64,000 nucleotides of DNA from Lysobacter sp. cf310 (GCF_900114355.1 NZ_FOSS01000001.1:186001-250000); one strand, 5' to 3'; positions 16,599-26,220 are shown, numbered from the stretch's first letter. Made by a program: numbers and translations. The notes: generated by a model from the letters alone, not told the origin.

Positions 16599-17723
16599 TC
16601 AAGCCCAGCCCAGCGCCTCGATCAGGCGCCACAGGCCGTAGGCGATGCCGCCGGCGGCCGGAATGGTGAGGATCCACGCCCACACGATGCGTTCGATCAC
16701 GCCCAGCTTGAGCTTGCGCGGATTCTTGGCGAAGCCCACGCCCATGATCGCGGTGGAAATGCTGTGGGTGGTGGACACCGGCATGCCGAAGTGCGCGGCC
16801 GTGACCAGGATGGTCGCCGACGCGGTTTCCGCGGCGAAGCCGTCGATGGTCTGCAGCTTCACCATCTTGTGGCCCAGGGTCTTGATGATGCGCCAGCCGC
16901 CGGCGGCGGTGCCCGCGGCCATGACCAGGGCACAAGTCGCGATCACCCAGGTGTCGATGTCGTCCTTGCCGCCGTCCGGATGCAGGAACGACAGCCAGGC
17001 CGGCAGGTCGTTGAGGATGCCCGACGACTGCGCGCCGAAGATCGACAGGGCGATGATGCCCATGGTCTTCTGCGCGTCCTGGCGCCCGTGAGCCAGGCCC
17101 ATGTAGGCCGCCGACACCAACTGGGCCTTGCCGAAGAAGGCGTTGACCCAGCGCGGCTTGGCCAGCTTCGCCAGCGGGCCGCCGGCCTTCATCATCGAGG
17201 AGATGATCAGGTACAGCAGGGTGATGATGCCCACGCCCAGCAGGAAGCCGGCCAGCGGCGAGGTGATCATCGGCACCACCACCTTCCACAGCAGGCCCTT
17301 GTTGCTGGCCCAGTCGCCGTCGCCGGCCTTGGACCAGATCAGCGCGCCCCAGTTGTTCTGCGAGGCCGCCAGCGCGGCGCCGCACAGGCCGCCGATCAGC
17401 GCATGCGAGGACGACGACGGCAGGCCGCGCCACCAGGTGATCAGGTTCCAGATGATCGCGCCCAGCAAGGTGCAGATCAGCACCTGCGAGGTCACGTTGA
17501 CGACCTCGGTATCGACCAGGCCCGAGGCGATGGTCTTGGCCACCGCGGTGCCCATGAACGCGCCGATCAGGTTGGTGGTGGCGGCCAGCATGATCGCCTG
17601 GCCGGGCGTCAGCACCTTCGTCGCCACCACCGTGGCGATGGAGTTGGCGGTGTCGTGGAAACCGTTGATGAACTCGAATACGAGCGCGGCCAGGATCACC
17701 ACTAGGACCAGAGTCAGCATCAC
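16599..17723 (-). CDS. pit: Inorganic phosphate transporter, Pit family
   Basis: This is a 374-residue inner-membrane low-affinity phosphate (metal-phosphate/proton) symporter. Both PiT signature copies are visible: the N-terminal GFHDTANSIATVVATKVL with the following GAFMGTAVAKT, and the C-terminal ETASATILVTAAHFGMPVSTTHS. About ten hydrophobic segments are present. The length is that of the compact bacterial/archaeal form. It lies 10 bases after the DUF47 gene, the standard partner, so the two form an operon. Confidence 0.93.
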   Translation of the reverse strand: MMLTLVLVVILAALVFEFINGFHDTANSIATVVATKVLTPGQAIMLAATTNLIGAFMGTAVAKTIASGLVDTEVVNVTSQVLICTLLGAIIWNLITWWRGLPSSSSHALIGGLCGAALAASQNNWGALIWSKAGDGDWASNKGLLWKVVVPMITSPLAGFLLGVGIITLLYLIISSMMKAGGPLAKLAKPRWVNAFFGKAQLVSAAYMGLAHGRQDAQKTMGIIALSIFGAQSSGILNDLPAWLSFLHPDGGKDDIDTWVIATCALVMAAGTAAGGWRIIKTLGHKMVKLQTIDGFAAETASATILVTAAHFGMPVSTTHSISTAIMGVGFAKNPRKLKLGVIERIVWAWILTIPAAGGIAYGLWRLIEALGWA

Positions 17724-17733
17724 GAGGGGAGCC

Positions 17734-18360
17734 TCAGCTGTTCTTCAGCACGATCTGGTAGGCGACCACGCCGGCCTCGCGGCAGCGGTCGATGGCCTTT
17801 TCCAGGATCTCGAAGAACTCCTTGAGCAGGAACATCTGCAGGTTGTCCAGGCGGCCGGAATAGATGTCGCGGTACAGCTCCAGCATCAGGCGGTCGGCCT
17901 CGTTCTCCAGCGAGCGCAGCTTCTCGTTGAGCTCGGTCATGCGGTCGATGTTCATCTTCTGCAGGTCGTGGACCATCTCCACCACCACCGCGGCGGCCTG
18001 CTCCAGCATCGCCGCGCGCGGCGCGAAGTCGATGCCGTCCAGGTGCTGGATGGCCAGCGAATAACGGTCGGCGAATTTCTCGACCTGCTTGGGGATCTTG
18101 TACAGCGCCGAGCCCAGCGACTCGATGTCCTCGCGCTCGATCGGGGTGATGAAGCTGTCGACCAGGGCGTGGCTGATCTTGTCCGAGGTGGCGCGCTCGC
18201 GCTGGCGGGCCAGCTTGAAGGCGTCCAGGGCCGGCTGGCGGTCGCTGGCCTTCATCATGGCGTGCAGTGCCTTGGTGCTGTCGTAGGCGGCCTGGGCGGC
18301 CTCGTCTAGCAGGGTGTAGAACTGCTGGCCGGAGCCGAAGATGGTCTGCAGCGAGAACAT
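17734..18360 (-). CDS. DUF47/PhoU-like phosphate transport regulator
   Basis: This is a 208-residue all-helical cytoplasmic protein of the DUF47 family (distant PhoU fold). These proteins usually sit beside Pit transporters and modulate their activity. The acidic helix motifs ENEADRLMLELYRDIYSG and FFEILEKAIDRCREAGVV match the family's metal-binding helices. The gene starts at MFSLQTIFGSG and is first in a two-gene operon with pit. Confidence 0.9.
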   Translation of the reverse strand: MFSLQTIFGSGQQFYTLLDEAAQAAYDSTKALHAMMKASDRQPALDAFKLARQRERATSDKISHALVDSFITPIEREDIESLGSALYKIPKQVEKFADRYSLAIQHLDGIDFAPRAAMLEQAAAVVVEMVHDLQKMNIDRMTELNEKLRSLENEADRLMLELYRDIYSGRLDNLQMFLLKEFFEILEKAIDRCREAGVVAYQIVLKNS

Positions 18361-18694
18361 GCGTGAAAGCCTCTGAATGCCGGCCGCGACCGGCCCGGGG
18401 TGGTTGTGCGGGCGCGATTATGACGGTTTGATGGCGAACGCGCCCGTCTTTCGCGCCGGTGCCGGCCCCGGCGGGCCCGAAACCGAGCCCGATGGCGCCC
18501 CTCACCCGCCGCTCACGCGGCCGGCGCGGCGGCGCCTGTTAAGATCGGGGCCGCGCATCCCCCGCCCACCCTGCCCCAATGGACGACGACCCAACATCGC
18601 CCGCCCGCGCCACCGCGGCCCCCCTGTCCGGCCCGCGGCCTACCGCTCACGCCCCCGGCATCCCCGCCACTGACCCCTCGATGGAGCAGCCCGC
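18361..18694. other. Intergenic region between DUF47 and CorC-like genes
   Basis: This 334-base divergent promoter region is very GC-rich. A possible -10 box (taagat at 18540-18545 in tgttaagatc) points towards the gene at 18695, without a clear -35. No gene was supported. Confidence 0.35.
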
Positions 18695-20029
18695 ATGCTC
18701 GAGCTGCTGATCGTCGCTGCGCTGATCGTGCTCAACGCCTTCTTCGCCTTGTCGGAGATGTCGTTGATGACCTCGCGCAAGCTGCGCCTGAAACAGATGG
18801 CGGAGACCAGCCGCGGCGCGCGCACAGCGCTGGCGCTGGCCGAGCATCCGGACAATCTGCTGTCGACCGTGCAGGTCGGCATCACCCTGATCGGCGTGCT
18901 GACCGGCGTGTTCGGCGGCGAGGCCATCGGCCTGGCAATCGCCACCTGGTTGCAGCACGTGTGGGCCGAGGCCGCCACCTATGCCCGCCCGATCGGCATC
19001 GGCACCGCGGTCAGCCTGATCACCGCCGCCCAGGTGATCTTCGGCGAGCTGATCCCCAAGCGCCTGGCCCTGACCAACCCCGAGCGCATCGCCAGCGCGG
19101 TCGCGCTGCCGCTGTACGGCCTGTCGCGCGCGGCGCGGCCGGTGGTGGCCACCTTGGGCGCGATCAACCGCCTGGTCCTGCGCATCCTGGGCATCAAGGA
19201 CGACGCTCGCAGCGAGATCAGCGAAGAAGAGATCCGCCTGCTGGTGACCGAGAGCCACGAGCAGGGCGTGATCGACGCCGACGAACGCAAGATGATGAAC
19301 CGCGTGCTCAGCCTGGGCGATCGCACCGCCGAAAGCCTGATGACGCCGCGCACCCGCATCGCCTGGCTGGACGCCAACGTCAGCTTCGCCGACAACCTGG
19401 AAACCATGCGCGAGAACGCCTATTCGCGCTACCCGGTCTATCGCGGCAACGACAGCGACGTGCTCGGCGTGCTCGAGGTCAAGTCGCTGCTGGATCGCCT
19501 CGACCAGACCGCGCCGGACCTGTTTCCGGACCTGCGCCCGCCGCTGTTCGTGTCCGAATCCACGCATGCGCTGAAGCTGCTGGAGATCTTCCGCGAGGAA
19601 CAGCAGTCGCTGGCGCTGGTGGTGGACGAGTACGGCGACGTCGCCGGCCTGGTCACGGTCAACGACCTGATGGGCGCGGTGATCGGCCGCATCCAGACCA
19701 ACGAGACCGACGACGACGCCGCGCCGGTGGTCGAGCGCTCCGACGGCTCCTACCTGCTCGACGGTTCGCTGGCGCTGGAAGACCTGCGCGAGCTGGTCGG
19801 CGGCGGCCGCCTGCCGGACGAGGACGAACACGACTTCCACACCGCCGCCGGCATGGTGATCGCCCACTTCGGCCGCATCCCGCACGTCGGCGAGCATTTC
19901 GACTGGAGCGTATGGCGGATCGAAGTGGTGGACCTCGACGGGCCGCGCATCGACAAGCTGCTGCTGCAGCGCATCGCCGCGCCGCGCGAGGACGCCCAGG
20001 AACCGGTGGCCGATGACGCCTCCGGCTGA
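18695..20029 (+). CDS. CorC/HlyC-type membrane protein (DUF21, CBS pair, CorC_HlyC domain)
   Basis: This 444-residue inner-membrane protein has the standard order. The N-terminal DUF21 transmembrane domain (about residues 1-190) includes the characteristic FGELIPKRLALTNPE. A CBS domain pair follows (about 210-335, with SLMTPRTRIAWLD and ALVVDEYGDVAGLVT). A C-terminal transporter-associated domain covers about 350-430. Family members are linked to magnesium/cobalt efflux or resistance; the older 'haemolysin' label is not supported here. Its 3' end overlaps the ExoD-type gene by 17 bases, so the two are translationally coupled. Confidence 0.9.
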   Translation: MLELLIVAALIVLNAFFALSEMSLMTSRKLRLKQMAETSRGARTALALAEHPDNLLSTVQVGITLIGVLTGVFGGEAIGLAIATWLQHVWAEAATYARPIGIGTAVSLITAAQVIFGELIPKRLALTNPERIASAVALPLYGLSRAARPVVATLGAINRLVLRILGIKDDARSEISEEEIRLLVTESHEQGVIDADERKMMNRVLSLGDRTAESLMTPRTRIAWLDANVSFADNLETMRENAYSRYPVYRGNDSDVLGVLEVKSLLDRLDQTAPDLFPDLRPPLFVSESTHALKLLEIFREEQQSLALVVDEYGDVAGLVTVNDLMGAVIGRIQTNETDDDAAPVVERSDGSYLLDGSLALEDLRELVGGGRLPDEDEHDFHTAAGMVIAHFGRIPHVGEHFDWSVWRIEVVDLDGPRIDKLLLQRIAAPREDAQEPVADDASG

Positions 20030-20651
20030 CCGCACGCCGCCGGCGCAGGAAGCCGGCACGCGCGCGCTGCTCGACGACTTCGCGACCGGCGATCCGGCCG
20101 AGGTGCTGCGCCTGGGCGACGTCCTGGCCGGGCTGGGCGAGCGCTCCTTCGGCATGCTGCTGTTCGTCTCCACCATCCCGGCCTTCATTCCGATTCCGGG
20201 CGTGGGCGGCGCGGTCAGCGGCCCACTGGTGATCCTGATCGGCGCGCAATTGCTGATCGGGCTGCGCAAGCCCTGGCTGCCGGGCTTCCTGGCCCGGCGC
20301 GGACCGCACCGGCAGGCGATGGCGCGTTTTCGCAACCTGCTCTCGCCCTGGCTGAGTCGGCTGGAGCGCCTGATCCGCCCACGCGCCACCGCCCTGCTCG
20401 ACCATCGCCTCGCCAGCGCCTTCACCGGCCTGCTGCTGGTGCTGCTGGGCGTGCTGCTGTCGCTGCCGATCCCGTTCACCAACTTCCTGTTCGGCGGCTT
20501 GCTGCTGCTGTTCGCGCTGGCCTTGCTGGAGCGCGACGGCCGCCTGATGGCGGTGGCCTGGGGCGTGGGCGCGATCGCGGTGGCGATCTTCGGCGTGCTC
20601 TCGGGCAGCCTGGCGACGCTGATCGGCGGCTGGATCGACCGCTTGCAGTGA
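20013..20651 (+). CDS. ExoD-family membrane protein
   Basis: This 212-residue protein has four or more hydrophobic segments and the ExoD pattern GLGERSFGMLLFVSTIPAFIPIPG near the N-terminus. A second hydrophobic pair contains LSLPIPFTNFLFGG. ExoD was described in Sinorhizobium for exopolysaccharide production and nodule invasion; the molecular function is unknown. It starts inside the end of the CorC-like gene, and a REP-like repeat follows its stop. Confidence 0.85.
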   Translation: MTPPADRTPPAQEAGTRALLDDFATGDPAEVLRLGDVLAGLGERSFGMLLFVSTIPAFIPIPGVGGAVSGPLVILIGAQLLIGLRKPWLPGFLARRGPHRQAMARFRNLLSPWLSRLERLIRPRATALLDHRLASAFTGLLLVLLGVLLSLPIPFTNFLFGGLLLLFALALLERDGRLMAVAWGVGAIAVAIFGVLSGSLATLIGGWIDRLQ

Positions 20652-20663
20652 GGTCACCGCTTT

Positions 20664-20765
20664 GGGGTAGGCGCGGCGTAAGCCGCGACCGCGACCCAAC
20701 CGGAGTTGCGTGGCTGCGGCTCACGAGCCAAGGAAATCCCTGTGGGGCGCCACTCCTACCCCCAG
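20664..20765. repeat. Degenerate REP-type inverted repeat pair
   Basis: The element begins ggggtaggcgcggcgtaagc and closes with an inverted partner ending in ccactcctaccccc. It is a diverged member of the same family as the array at 25708-26103. It lies between convergent genes. Confidence 0.6.
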
Positions 20766-20781
20766 GCCGCAGCGATCGCGA

Positions 20782-22914
20782 TCAACCCAACAGAGTCAGG
20801 AACTCTTCCGCGCCCACCGGGTGGCCCAGCCAATAGCCCTGGGCGAGGTCGCAGCCGCGCTCGCGCAGCACCGCGTACTGGCCTTCCTTCTCCACGCCCT
20901 CGGCGACCACGGTGATGCCCAGCGAATGCGCCATGGCGATGATCGCCGTGGTCAGGGCCAGGTCGTCCGGGTCGCGCAGCACGTCGGCGATGAAGCTGCG
21001 GTCGATCTTGACCCCGTCCACCGGCACCCGGCGCAGGTGGCTGAGGCCGGAGAAACCGGTGCCGAAATCGTCCAGCCACACCTTCACGCCGGTCGAGCGC
21101 AGGCGCGCGAGCATGCTGCTGGCGTGGATCTCGTCGCCGATCACCGCGGTTTCGGTGAGTTCCAGGTGCAGGCGCTGCGCGGCCAGGCCGGTCTCGTGCA
21201 GGCAGGCCGCGACCACGTTGGGCAGATCGCCGGTGCGCAGCTGGCGCGGCGACACGTTGACCGACACGAACAGCGGTTCCGCGCCCGGGCGCGCGTGCTG
21301 CCAGCGCACCGCGTCCTGGCAGGCCGCGCGCAAGACCTGCGGGCCCAGGGTTTCGATCAGGCCGCTCTGCTCGGCGACGTCGATGAACACCGACGGCGCG
21401 ACCAGGCCCTGCTCGGGATGGCGCCAGCGCAGCAGCGCTTCGGCGCCGACCATGGCGCCGTCGCCGAGGCGGTACACCGGCTGATAGACCAGGCTGAGTT
21501 CGCCGCGGTCCCAGGCGCCGCGCAGCTCGTGTTCCAGGTGCACGCGGCGTTCCACCGCCTGGTCCATGGCGCGGCTGTAGAAGCGGTAGCAGTTCTTGCC
21601 CGCGACCTTGGCCTGGTACATGGCGATGTCGCCGTTCTTCATCAGCGAGGTCGCGCCGGAGGCGTCCTCGGGGAACAGGGTCACGCCGATCGAGGTGCCC
21701 AGGAAGACCTGGCGGTCGTGGACCACGATGGGCTGGCCGAGCTCGGCCACCAGCACGTCGGCCAGATGGCTGGCGCGCGCGCGCACCCCGCCCTCGTGGC
21801 CGTCGCCGTCCTGGACCAGGATCACGAACTCGTCGCCGCCGAAGCGCGCCAGCAGCGCGTCCTCGCCGCCCAGGCGGGTCACGGTTTCCTGGATGCGGTT
21901 GGCGAACTGCAGCAGCACGTCGTCGCCGGCGTCGTGGCCGAGGGTGTCGTTGACGCGCTTGAAGTCGTCGATGTCGGCGAACAGCAGGCCGAGCTGACGG
22001 CCGGCGCCGCGCAGTTGCAGCAGGCGCTGGTCCAGGGTCTCGCGGAACGCCAGGCGATTGGCCAGGCCGGTCAGCGCGTCGGTATAGGCCATGCGCCGGA
22101 TGTCGCGGTCGTGGCGCGCCAGGCTCTGGCTCATGCGCCCGAACGCGCGCATCAGGTCGCCGACTTCGTCGTGGCGGTTGCTGGCCGGGGTGCTGGTGTC
22201 GAAATGGCCGGCCTCGATTTCCATCGAGGCGTCGGCGAGCTGGCGGATCGGCTGGACCAGGAAACGCTGGATCAGATAGACCATCAGCGCGCCCAGCGCG
22301 AGCAGGCCGGCCGCGAGCAGGCCGATCCAGATCATGTGCTGCTGGGCCAGCGCGTCCAGGCGCCCGCGCAGGTTGCCCAGGGCCTGGTCCTGGAACTGGT
22401 GCACGGTCTTGAGGTCGTAGCCCACGCGCACGCCGCCCAGGCGTTCGTTGCCGATCATGATCGGCGCCGACACGTCCATCACCACGTCGCTGGACTGGGT
22501 GTGCAGCTTGCGCGCGGCGATCACCTCGAACGCCATCGGGTCGTCCATGCGCTTGCCGTAGCTCGGGATCTCCTCGCTGCCGTCGTGGACGATGTTGCCG
22601 TCGGTGTCGTAAACCAGGACGTAACTGATGCCGGGATTGCGCAGGGTCGCGCGACTGAGCACGCCGACCGCGTCCAGATCGAAGTAGTACAGCGGATTGG
22701 CCAGCGACTCGGCCAACTGCGACACCATGCCCTCGCTATGCCGCTTGAGGTTGTCGGCGATCATGCCGCTCATCGCCTCGCGGCTGACCCCGACCACTTC
22801 GCGCTGCATGCGCTCCTGGCGGTTGAGCAGCAGCACGATCAGCGCCAGCACGACCAGCATGGCCACGGCCATCATGGCCAGGAACTTGGCCTGCAAGCCG
22901 AAGCGCAGCTTCAT
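20782..22914 (-). CDS. Membrane GGDEF-EAL c-di-GMP turnover protein
   Basis: This is a 710-residue inner-membrane signalling protein. TM1 spans about residues 11-30. A periplasmic sensor region of about 165 residues follows, then TM2 (about 195-216) and HAMP. The GGDEF domain has an intact GGDEF at 359-363, and the EAL domain has an intact EALLRW from 492 plus DDFGTGFSGLSHLR. Both cyclase and phosphodiesterase signatures look catalytic, so the net direction cannot be read from sequence. The product-inhibition RxxD site at the usual position before GGDEF is missing. Its ATG overlaps the stop of the upstream PhnD-like gene, so the two are coupled and the periplasmic protein may feed its sensor domain. 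Confidence 0.92.
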   Translation of the reverse strand: MKLRFGLQAKFLAMMAVAMLVVLALIVLLLNRQERMQREVVGVSREAMSGMIADNLKRHSEGMVSQLAESLANPLYYFDLDAVGVLSRATLRNPGISYVLVYDTDGNIVHDGSEEIPSYGKRMDDPMAFEVIAARKLHTQSSDVVMDVSAPIMIGNERLGGVRVGYDLKTVHQFQDQALGNLRGRLDALAQQHMIWIGLLAAGLLALGALMVYLIQRFLVQPIRQLADASMEIEAGHFDTSTPASNRHDEVGDLMRAFGRMSQSLARHDRDIRRMAYTDALTGLANRLAFRETLDQRLLQLRGAGRQLGLLFADIDDFKRVNDTLGHDAGDDVLLQFANRIQETVTRLGGEDALLARFGGDEFVILVQDGDGHEGGVRARASHLADVLVAELGQPIVVHDRQVFLGTSIGVTLFPEDASGATSLMKNGDIAMYQAKVAGKNCYRFYSRAMDQAVERRVHLEHELRGAWDRGELSLVYQPVYRLGDGAMVGAEALLRWRHPEQGLVAPSVFIDVAEQSGLIETLGPQVLRAACQDAVRWQHARPGAEPLFVSVNVSPRQLRTGDLPNVVAACLHETGLAAQRLHLELTETAVIGDEIHASSMLARLRSTGVKVWLDDFGTGFSGLSHLRRVPVDGVKIDRSFIADVLRDPDDLALTTAIIAMAHSLGITVVAEGVEKEGQYAVLRERGCDLAQGYWLGHPVGAEEFLTLLG

Positions 22915-23852
22915 TCGACCTCCGACCGGACTTGCGCCACACCGTTGCCGATGCGTTGCAGGGCTTTGGTCGATGCCGGGTCGATCGGCATGAAGCGCGT
23001 GGTCTTGAAGAAGCGCAGCAGGGCCTCGCCGGCGTCGGGATCGCCAGCCGCGTCCAGCAACACCTCGCGCAGGCGCGCCTCGACGCGCGGATCGATGTCG
23101 CCGCGCACCACCTCGACCGCGCGCGGGTAATCGCCGGTGCGGCCGATCTCGACCATGTCGCGGCGGAACGCGGGCGGCATCCGGCGCGGGTTGTCCCAGT
23201 CCAGGTTGCTCATCACGCCGACGTCGACCAGGCGCTTGTGCACCCAGGTCGAGATGTTGAGCTCCGAGCGCGCGAACAGATAGCCGACCTCGCCGTGCTC
23301 GATGCGGTCGGTCGGCGACAGCAGGATCTCCAGGCTCAGGCCGCGGTCCAGCAGCTCGGCCACGGGCACGAAATAGGCGCTGGTCGAGGATGGGCGCTGG
23401 AAGGCGACGCTGTGGCCGCGCAGATCGTCCAGCGAGCGCAGGCCGCTGTCGCGGCGGGCGAAGAACACGCTGTGGTAGTGGCTGGTGCCGTCGCGCTCGG
23501 TCAGCAGCAGCGGGCGAGCGTCGGCGCGCTGCTTGAGCAGCATCGCGGTGCCGGCGGTCTCGGTGACCCAGTCGACCCGGCCGCGGCGCAAATAGCTGGC
23601 CATCTGCTGGGAGTCCTTGGCCATCAGGATCCGGCCCTCGCGGATGCCGACGTCGGCCATGCGCGGGACCACATAGTCCAGCAGCGGCTTGAGCTGTTCG
23701 TAGTGGGCCTTGGGGTCGTCGCTGATCCGGCCCAGCACCAGCACGCCGCGGGCGTCGCTGTCGGCCGATTGCGCGGGAACCGGCACCGACAGTCCCGCGA
23801 CCGCCAACGCGAGCCCGAGCAGGACAGCGATGCAACGCGCGCTAGCGATCAA
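22911..23852 (-). CDS. PhnD-like periplasmic substrate-binding protein
   Basis: This 313-residue exported protein has a signal peptide (RCIAVLLGLALAVAGLSVPVPAQS). The binding-protein fold is of the phosphate/phosphonate PhnD type: GRISDDPKAHYEQLKPLLDYV, RRGRVDWVTETAGTAMLL, HSVFFARRDSGLRSLDDLRG and HSVAFQRPSSTSAYFVP. No ABC permease or ATPase is nearby. Instead it overlaps by four bases the start of a membrane GGDEF-EAL protein. The likely role is ligand sensing that is passed to the c-di-GMP enzyme; the ligand is unknown. Confidence 0.85.
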   Translation of the reverse strand: MIASARCIAVLLGLALAVAGLSVPVPAQSADSDARGVLVLGRISDDPKAHYEQLKPLLDYVVPRMADVGIREGRILMAKDSQQMASYLRRGRVDWVTETAGTAMLLKQRADARPLLLTERDGTSHYHSVFFARRDSGLRSLDDLRGHSVAFQRPSSTSAYFVPVAELLDRGLSLEILLSPTDRIEHGEVGYLFARSELNISTWVHKRLVDVGVMSNLDWDNPRRMPPAFRRDMVEIGRTGDYPRAVEVVRGDIDPRVEARLREVLLDAAGDPDAGEALLRFFKTTRFMPIDPASTKALQRIGNGVAQVRSEVE

Positions 23853-23940
23853 GAAAGTGACTCATCGGGACTGCCCGCCGCAGCGTAATCGAAACCGGCC
23901 CTGGCCGATACCACCGGGACCCGGCCAGGCCGCCCCGCTG

Positions 23941-24717
23941 TCAACGGCGCTGCCCGGCCAGCATGGCCATGCGCTCGGCGTCGGCGAGGATGCCGCGCAG
24001 CAAGCGCACTTCGCGCTCGTCCAGATCGGCGCGCAGAAACAGCCGGCGCAGCTTGCGCAGCGCCGATTCGGGCGCGCGGCCCTTGTGGAAGTCGATCGCG
24101 TCCAGGGTCTCGCCAAGCTGGCTGAAGAAGCCCTCCAGTTGCGCGTGCGAGGCCGGCGGATCGGAGCGGGCGGGCACGGGCGCCGCCGGCGCGGCCGCGA
24201 GCGCGGCCATACGCAGCTCGTAGGCCAGCACCTGCACCGCCGCGGCCAGGTTCAGCGAGCTGTAGCCCGGATTGGCCGGGATGTGCACGGCGGCGTGGCA
24301 CAGCTGCAGCTCCTCGTTTTCCAGGCCGGTGCGCTCGCGCCCGAACACCAGCGCGACCTCGGCGTCGGCGCCGGCCTCGCTCAGCATGCGGCCGGCGGCC
24401 TCTCGCGGGTCGTACTGCTCCAGCTGGACCCGGCGGCTGCGCGCGGTGCAGCCCAGCACCAGCCGGCAGTCGGTCAGTGCCTCGGCCAGGGTCGGGTACA
24501 CGACCGCGGCCGCGAGCACGTCGTCGGCGCCCGCGGCCAGGGCCGCGGACTCGTGGTTGGGGGCCTTTTCGGGCGCGACCAGGACCAGCCGGGACAGGCC
24601 CATGGTCTTCATCGCGCGGGCCGCGGAGCCTATGTTGCCGGGGTGCTGGGTGCCCACCAGCACGATGCGCAGCCGCGCCAGCAAAGGCGTTTGGTCTGGA
24701 TTGGGATCGTTCGCCAT
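23941..24717 (-). CDS. trmJ: tRNA (cytidine/uridine-32-2'-O)-methyltransferase TrmJ family
   Basis: This 258-residue SPOUT-class RNA methyltransferase methylates ribose 2'-OH at tRNA position 32. Family motifs are clear: [23 protein letters not shown] at the N-terminus, [16 protein letters not shown] in the middle and the knot-forming [18 protein letters not shown]. The C-terminal helical extension is typical of TrmJ. The start [10 protein letters not shown] at 24717 is preferred; a longer frame to 24882 would run into the suhB leader. It is divergent from suhB, an arrangement that I recall from many gammaproteobacteria. Confidence 0.92.
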   Translation of the reverse strand: MANDPNPDQTPLLARLRIVLVGTQHPGNIGSAARAMKTMGLSRLVLVAPEKAPNHESAALAAGADDVLAAAVVYPTLAEALTDCRLVLGCTARSRRVQLEQYDPREAAGRMLSEAGADAEVALVFGRERTGLENEELQLCHAAVHIPANPGYSSLNLAAAVQVLAYELRMAALAAAPAAPVPARSDPPASHAQLEGFFSQLGETLDAIDFHKGRAPESALRKLRRLFLRADLDEREVRLLRGILADAERMAMLAGQRR

Positions 24718-24811
24718 GCGCAATGGTAAACTCCCCGCCCCGGCCATAGCGCCGGTTCGTTCTTTCAGCCCGCCAGCCCGTCCCCCACCTCCGTTCCCGA
24801 GGCCGTTCGCC

Positions 24812-25630
24812 ATGCAGAAACCCGCCGTCACCCTCATGGTCAAGGCCGCCCGCGCCGCCGGCAACGTGTTGCTCCGCCACATGTACCGCCTGGACGCGCT
24901 GAACGTGGTCGAGAAGGACCGGATGGACTACGCCAGCGAAGTCGACGGCCTGGCCGAGGCCGAGATCATCAAGGAATTCCGCCGTTCCACGCCCGACTAC
25001 GCCATCCTCGGCGAAGAGAACGGCTCGATCGGCAGCGGCCGCTACACCTGGGTCATCGATCCCCTGGACGGCACCAGCAACTACCTGCGCGGCATCCCGC
25101 ACTACTGCGTCTCGATCGCCCTGGTCGAGGGCGGCGAGCCGATCCACGGCGTGATCTTCGATCCGCTGCGCAACGAGCTGTTCACCGCCAGCCGCGGCAG
25201 CGGCGTCCAGCTCAACGAGAAGCGCGTGCGCGTGGCCGAGCGCAAGGACTTGAACGGCGCCATGATCGTCACCGGCTTCCCGCCGCGCGAACGCCCGCGC
25301 GCCAGCGCCCACCTCAAGTGCGTGGACTCGCTGCTGACCGAGGCCGAGGACATCCGCCGCACCGGTTCGGCCGCGCTGGACCTGGCCTATGTGGCCTGCG
25401 GCCGCGCCGACGCCTACTTCGAAGCCGGGGTGAAGCCCTGGGACATCGCCGCCGGCGCCCTGATGGTGCGCGAGGCCGGCGGCAAGGTCTGCGACTTCCG
25501 CGGCCGCGGCACCGGCCCCATGGACGCGCGCGGCACCATCGGCCGCCAGCTGGTCGCCGGCAACCTCAAGGTCTGCGACGCCCTGCAGAACCGCATCGTC
25601 AACACCGGTTACGCGGCCGCGTTCGACTGA
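24812..25630 (+). CDS. suhB: Inositol-1-monophosphatase family protein SuhB
   Basis: This is a 272-residue Mg-dependent phosphatase. Metal-binding motifs are present: GEEN at about 67-70, DPLDGTSNY from about residue 83, and [17 protein letters not shown] near the C-terminus. In gammaproteobacteria SuhB also acts with NusA/NusG in ribosomal RNA antitermination. The gene is divergent from trmJ and ends at a strong terminator. Confidence 0.93.
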   Translation: MQKPAVTLMVKAARAAGNVLLRHMYRLDALNVVEKDRMDYASEVDGLAEAEIIKEFRRSTPDYAILGEENGSIGSGRYTWVIDPLDGTSNYLRGIPHYCVSIALVEGGEPIHGVIFDPLRNELFTASRGSGVQLNEKRVRVAERKDLNGAMIVTGFPPRERPRASAHLKCVDSLLTEAEDIRRTGSAALDLAYVACGRADAYFEAGVKPWDIAAGALMVREAGGKVCDFRGRGTGPMDARGTIGRQLVAGNLKVCDALQNRIVNTGYAAAFD

Positions 25631-25656
25631 GCCCGGCGCCGCAAGGCTGCGAACGC

Positions 25657-25686
25657 AAAGGCCGCGCGATTGCGCGGCCTTTTTCG
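25657..25686 (+). terminator. Rho-independent terminator after suhB
   Basis: The stem aaaggccgcgc / gcgcggccttt has a short att loop and is followed by ttcg, directly after suhB. Confidence 0.85.
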
Positions 25687-25707
25687 TTGCCGCAAGGATC
25701 GCCGCGG

Positions 25708-26103
25708 TCGCGAAGCCCGGCCAGCGCGCCGGTTTCGATGCTGTCGCAGCTCCGGGTCGCGGCTCACGCCGCTCCTACCCCAAAGCCGGCGTAGGCCTCC
25801 TGTAGGAGCGGCGCAAGCCTCCTGTGGGAGCGGCGTAAGCCGCGATCGCGAAGCCCGGCCTGCGCGCCGGTTTCGATGCTGTCGCAGCTCCGGGTCGCGG
25901 CTCACGCCGCTCCTACCCCAAAGCCGGCGTAGGCCTCCTGTAGGAGCGGCGCAAGCCTCCTGTGGGAGCGGCGTAAGCCGCGATCGCGAAGCCCGGCCAG
26001 CGCGCCGGTTCCGATGCTGTCGCAGCGCCGGGTCGCGGCTCACGCCGCTCCTACCCCAAAGCCGACGCAAGCCTCCTGTGGGAGCGGCGTAAGCCGCGAT
26101 CGA
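25708..26103. repeat. Tandem array of 138-bp units built from REP-like inverted repeats (about 2.9 copies)
   Basis: Units begin tcgcgaagcccggcc at 25708, 25846 and 25984, giving an exact 138-base period. The third unit is shortened by loss of one internal segment. Each unit holds an inverted pair: a block reading gtcgcggctcacgccgctcc and its near-reverse-complement in ggagcggcgtaagccgcga, with an additional partial ggagcggcgcaag copy. Copies 1 and 2 are almost identical, pointing to recent expansion. No open frame across it looks like a protein. Confidence 0.9.
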
Positions 26104-26189
26104 TTGCCGGCGTAGCCGCATTGACCTATGCGACCCGCAGGCCTGCCCCGCATGGCGATGCAAGTCGCGCGGCCGCGCGTGCTCTCGCT

Positions 26190-26220
26190 ATCGCGGCTCA
26201 CGCCGCTCCAACAGAAAGCC
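26190..26220. repeat. Solo REP-like half element
   Basis: The stretch tcgcggctcacgccgctcca matches one arm of the 138-bp units just upstream but stands alone. Confidence 0.5.

Noticed and set aside
25708..26103. Possible CRISPR array because of regular repeats
   Set aside because: The unit is 138 bp with internal inverted repeats and no unique spacers, and no cas genes are present.
25609..26163. 184-codon minus-strand open frame through the REP array
   Set aside because: The protein repeat only reflects the DNA repeat (138 is a multiple of three); no start site or homology signal.
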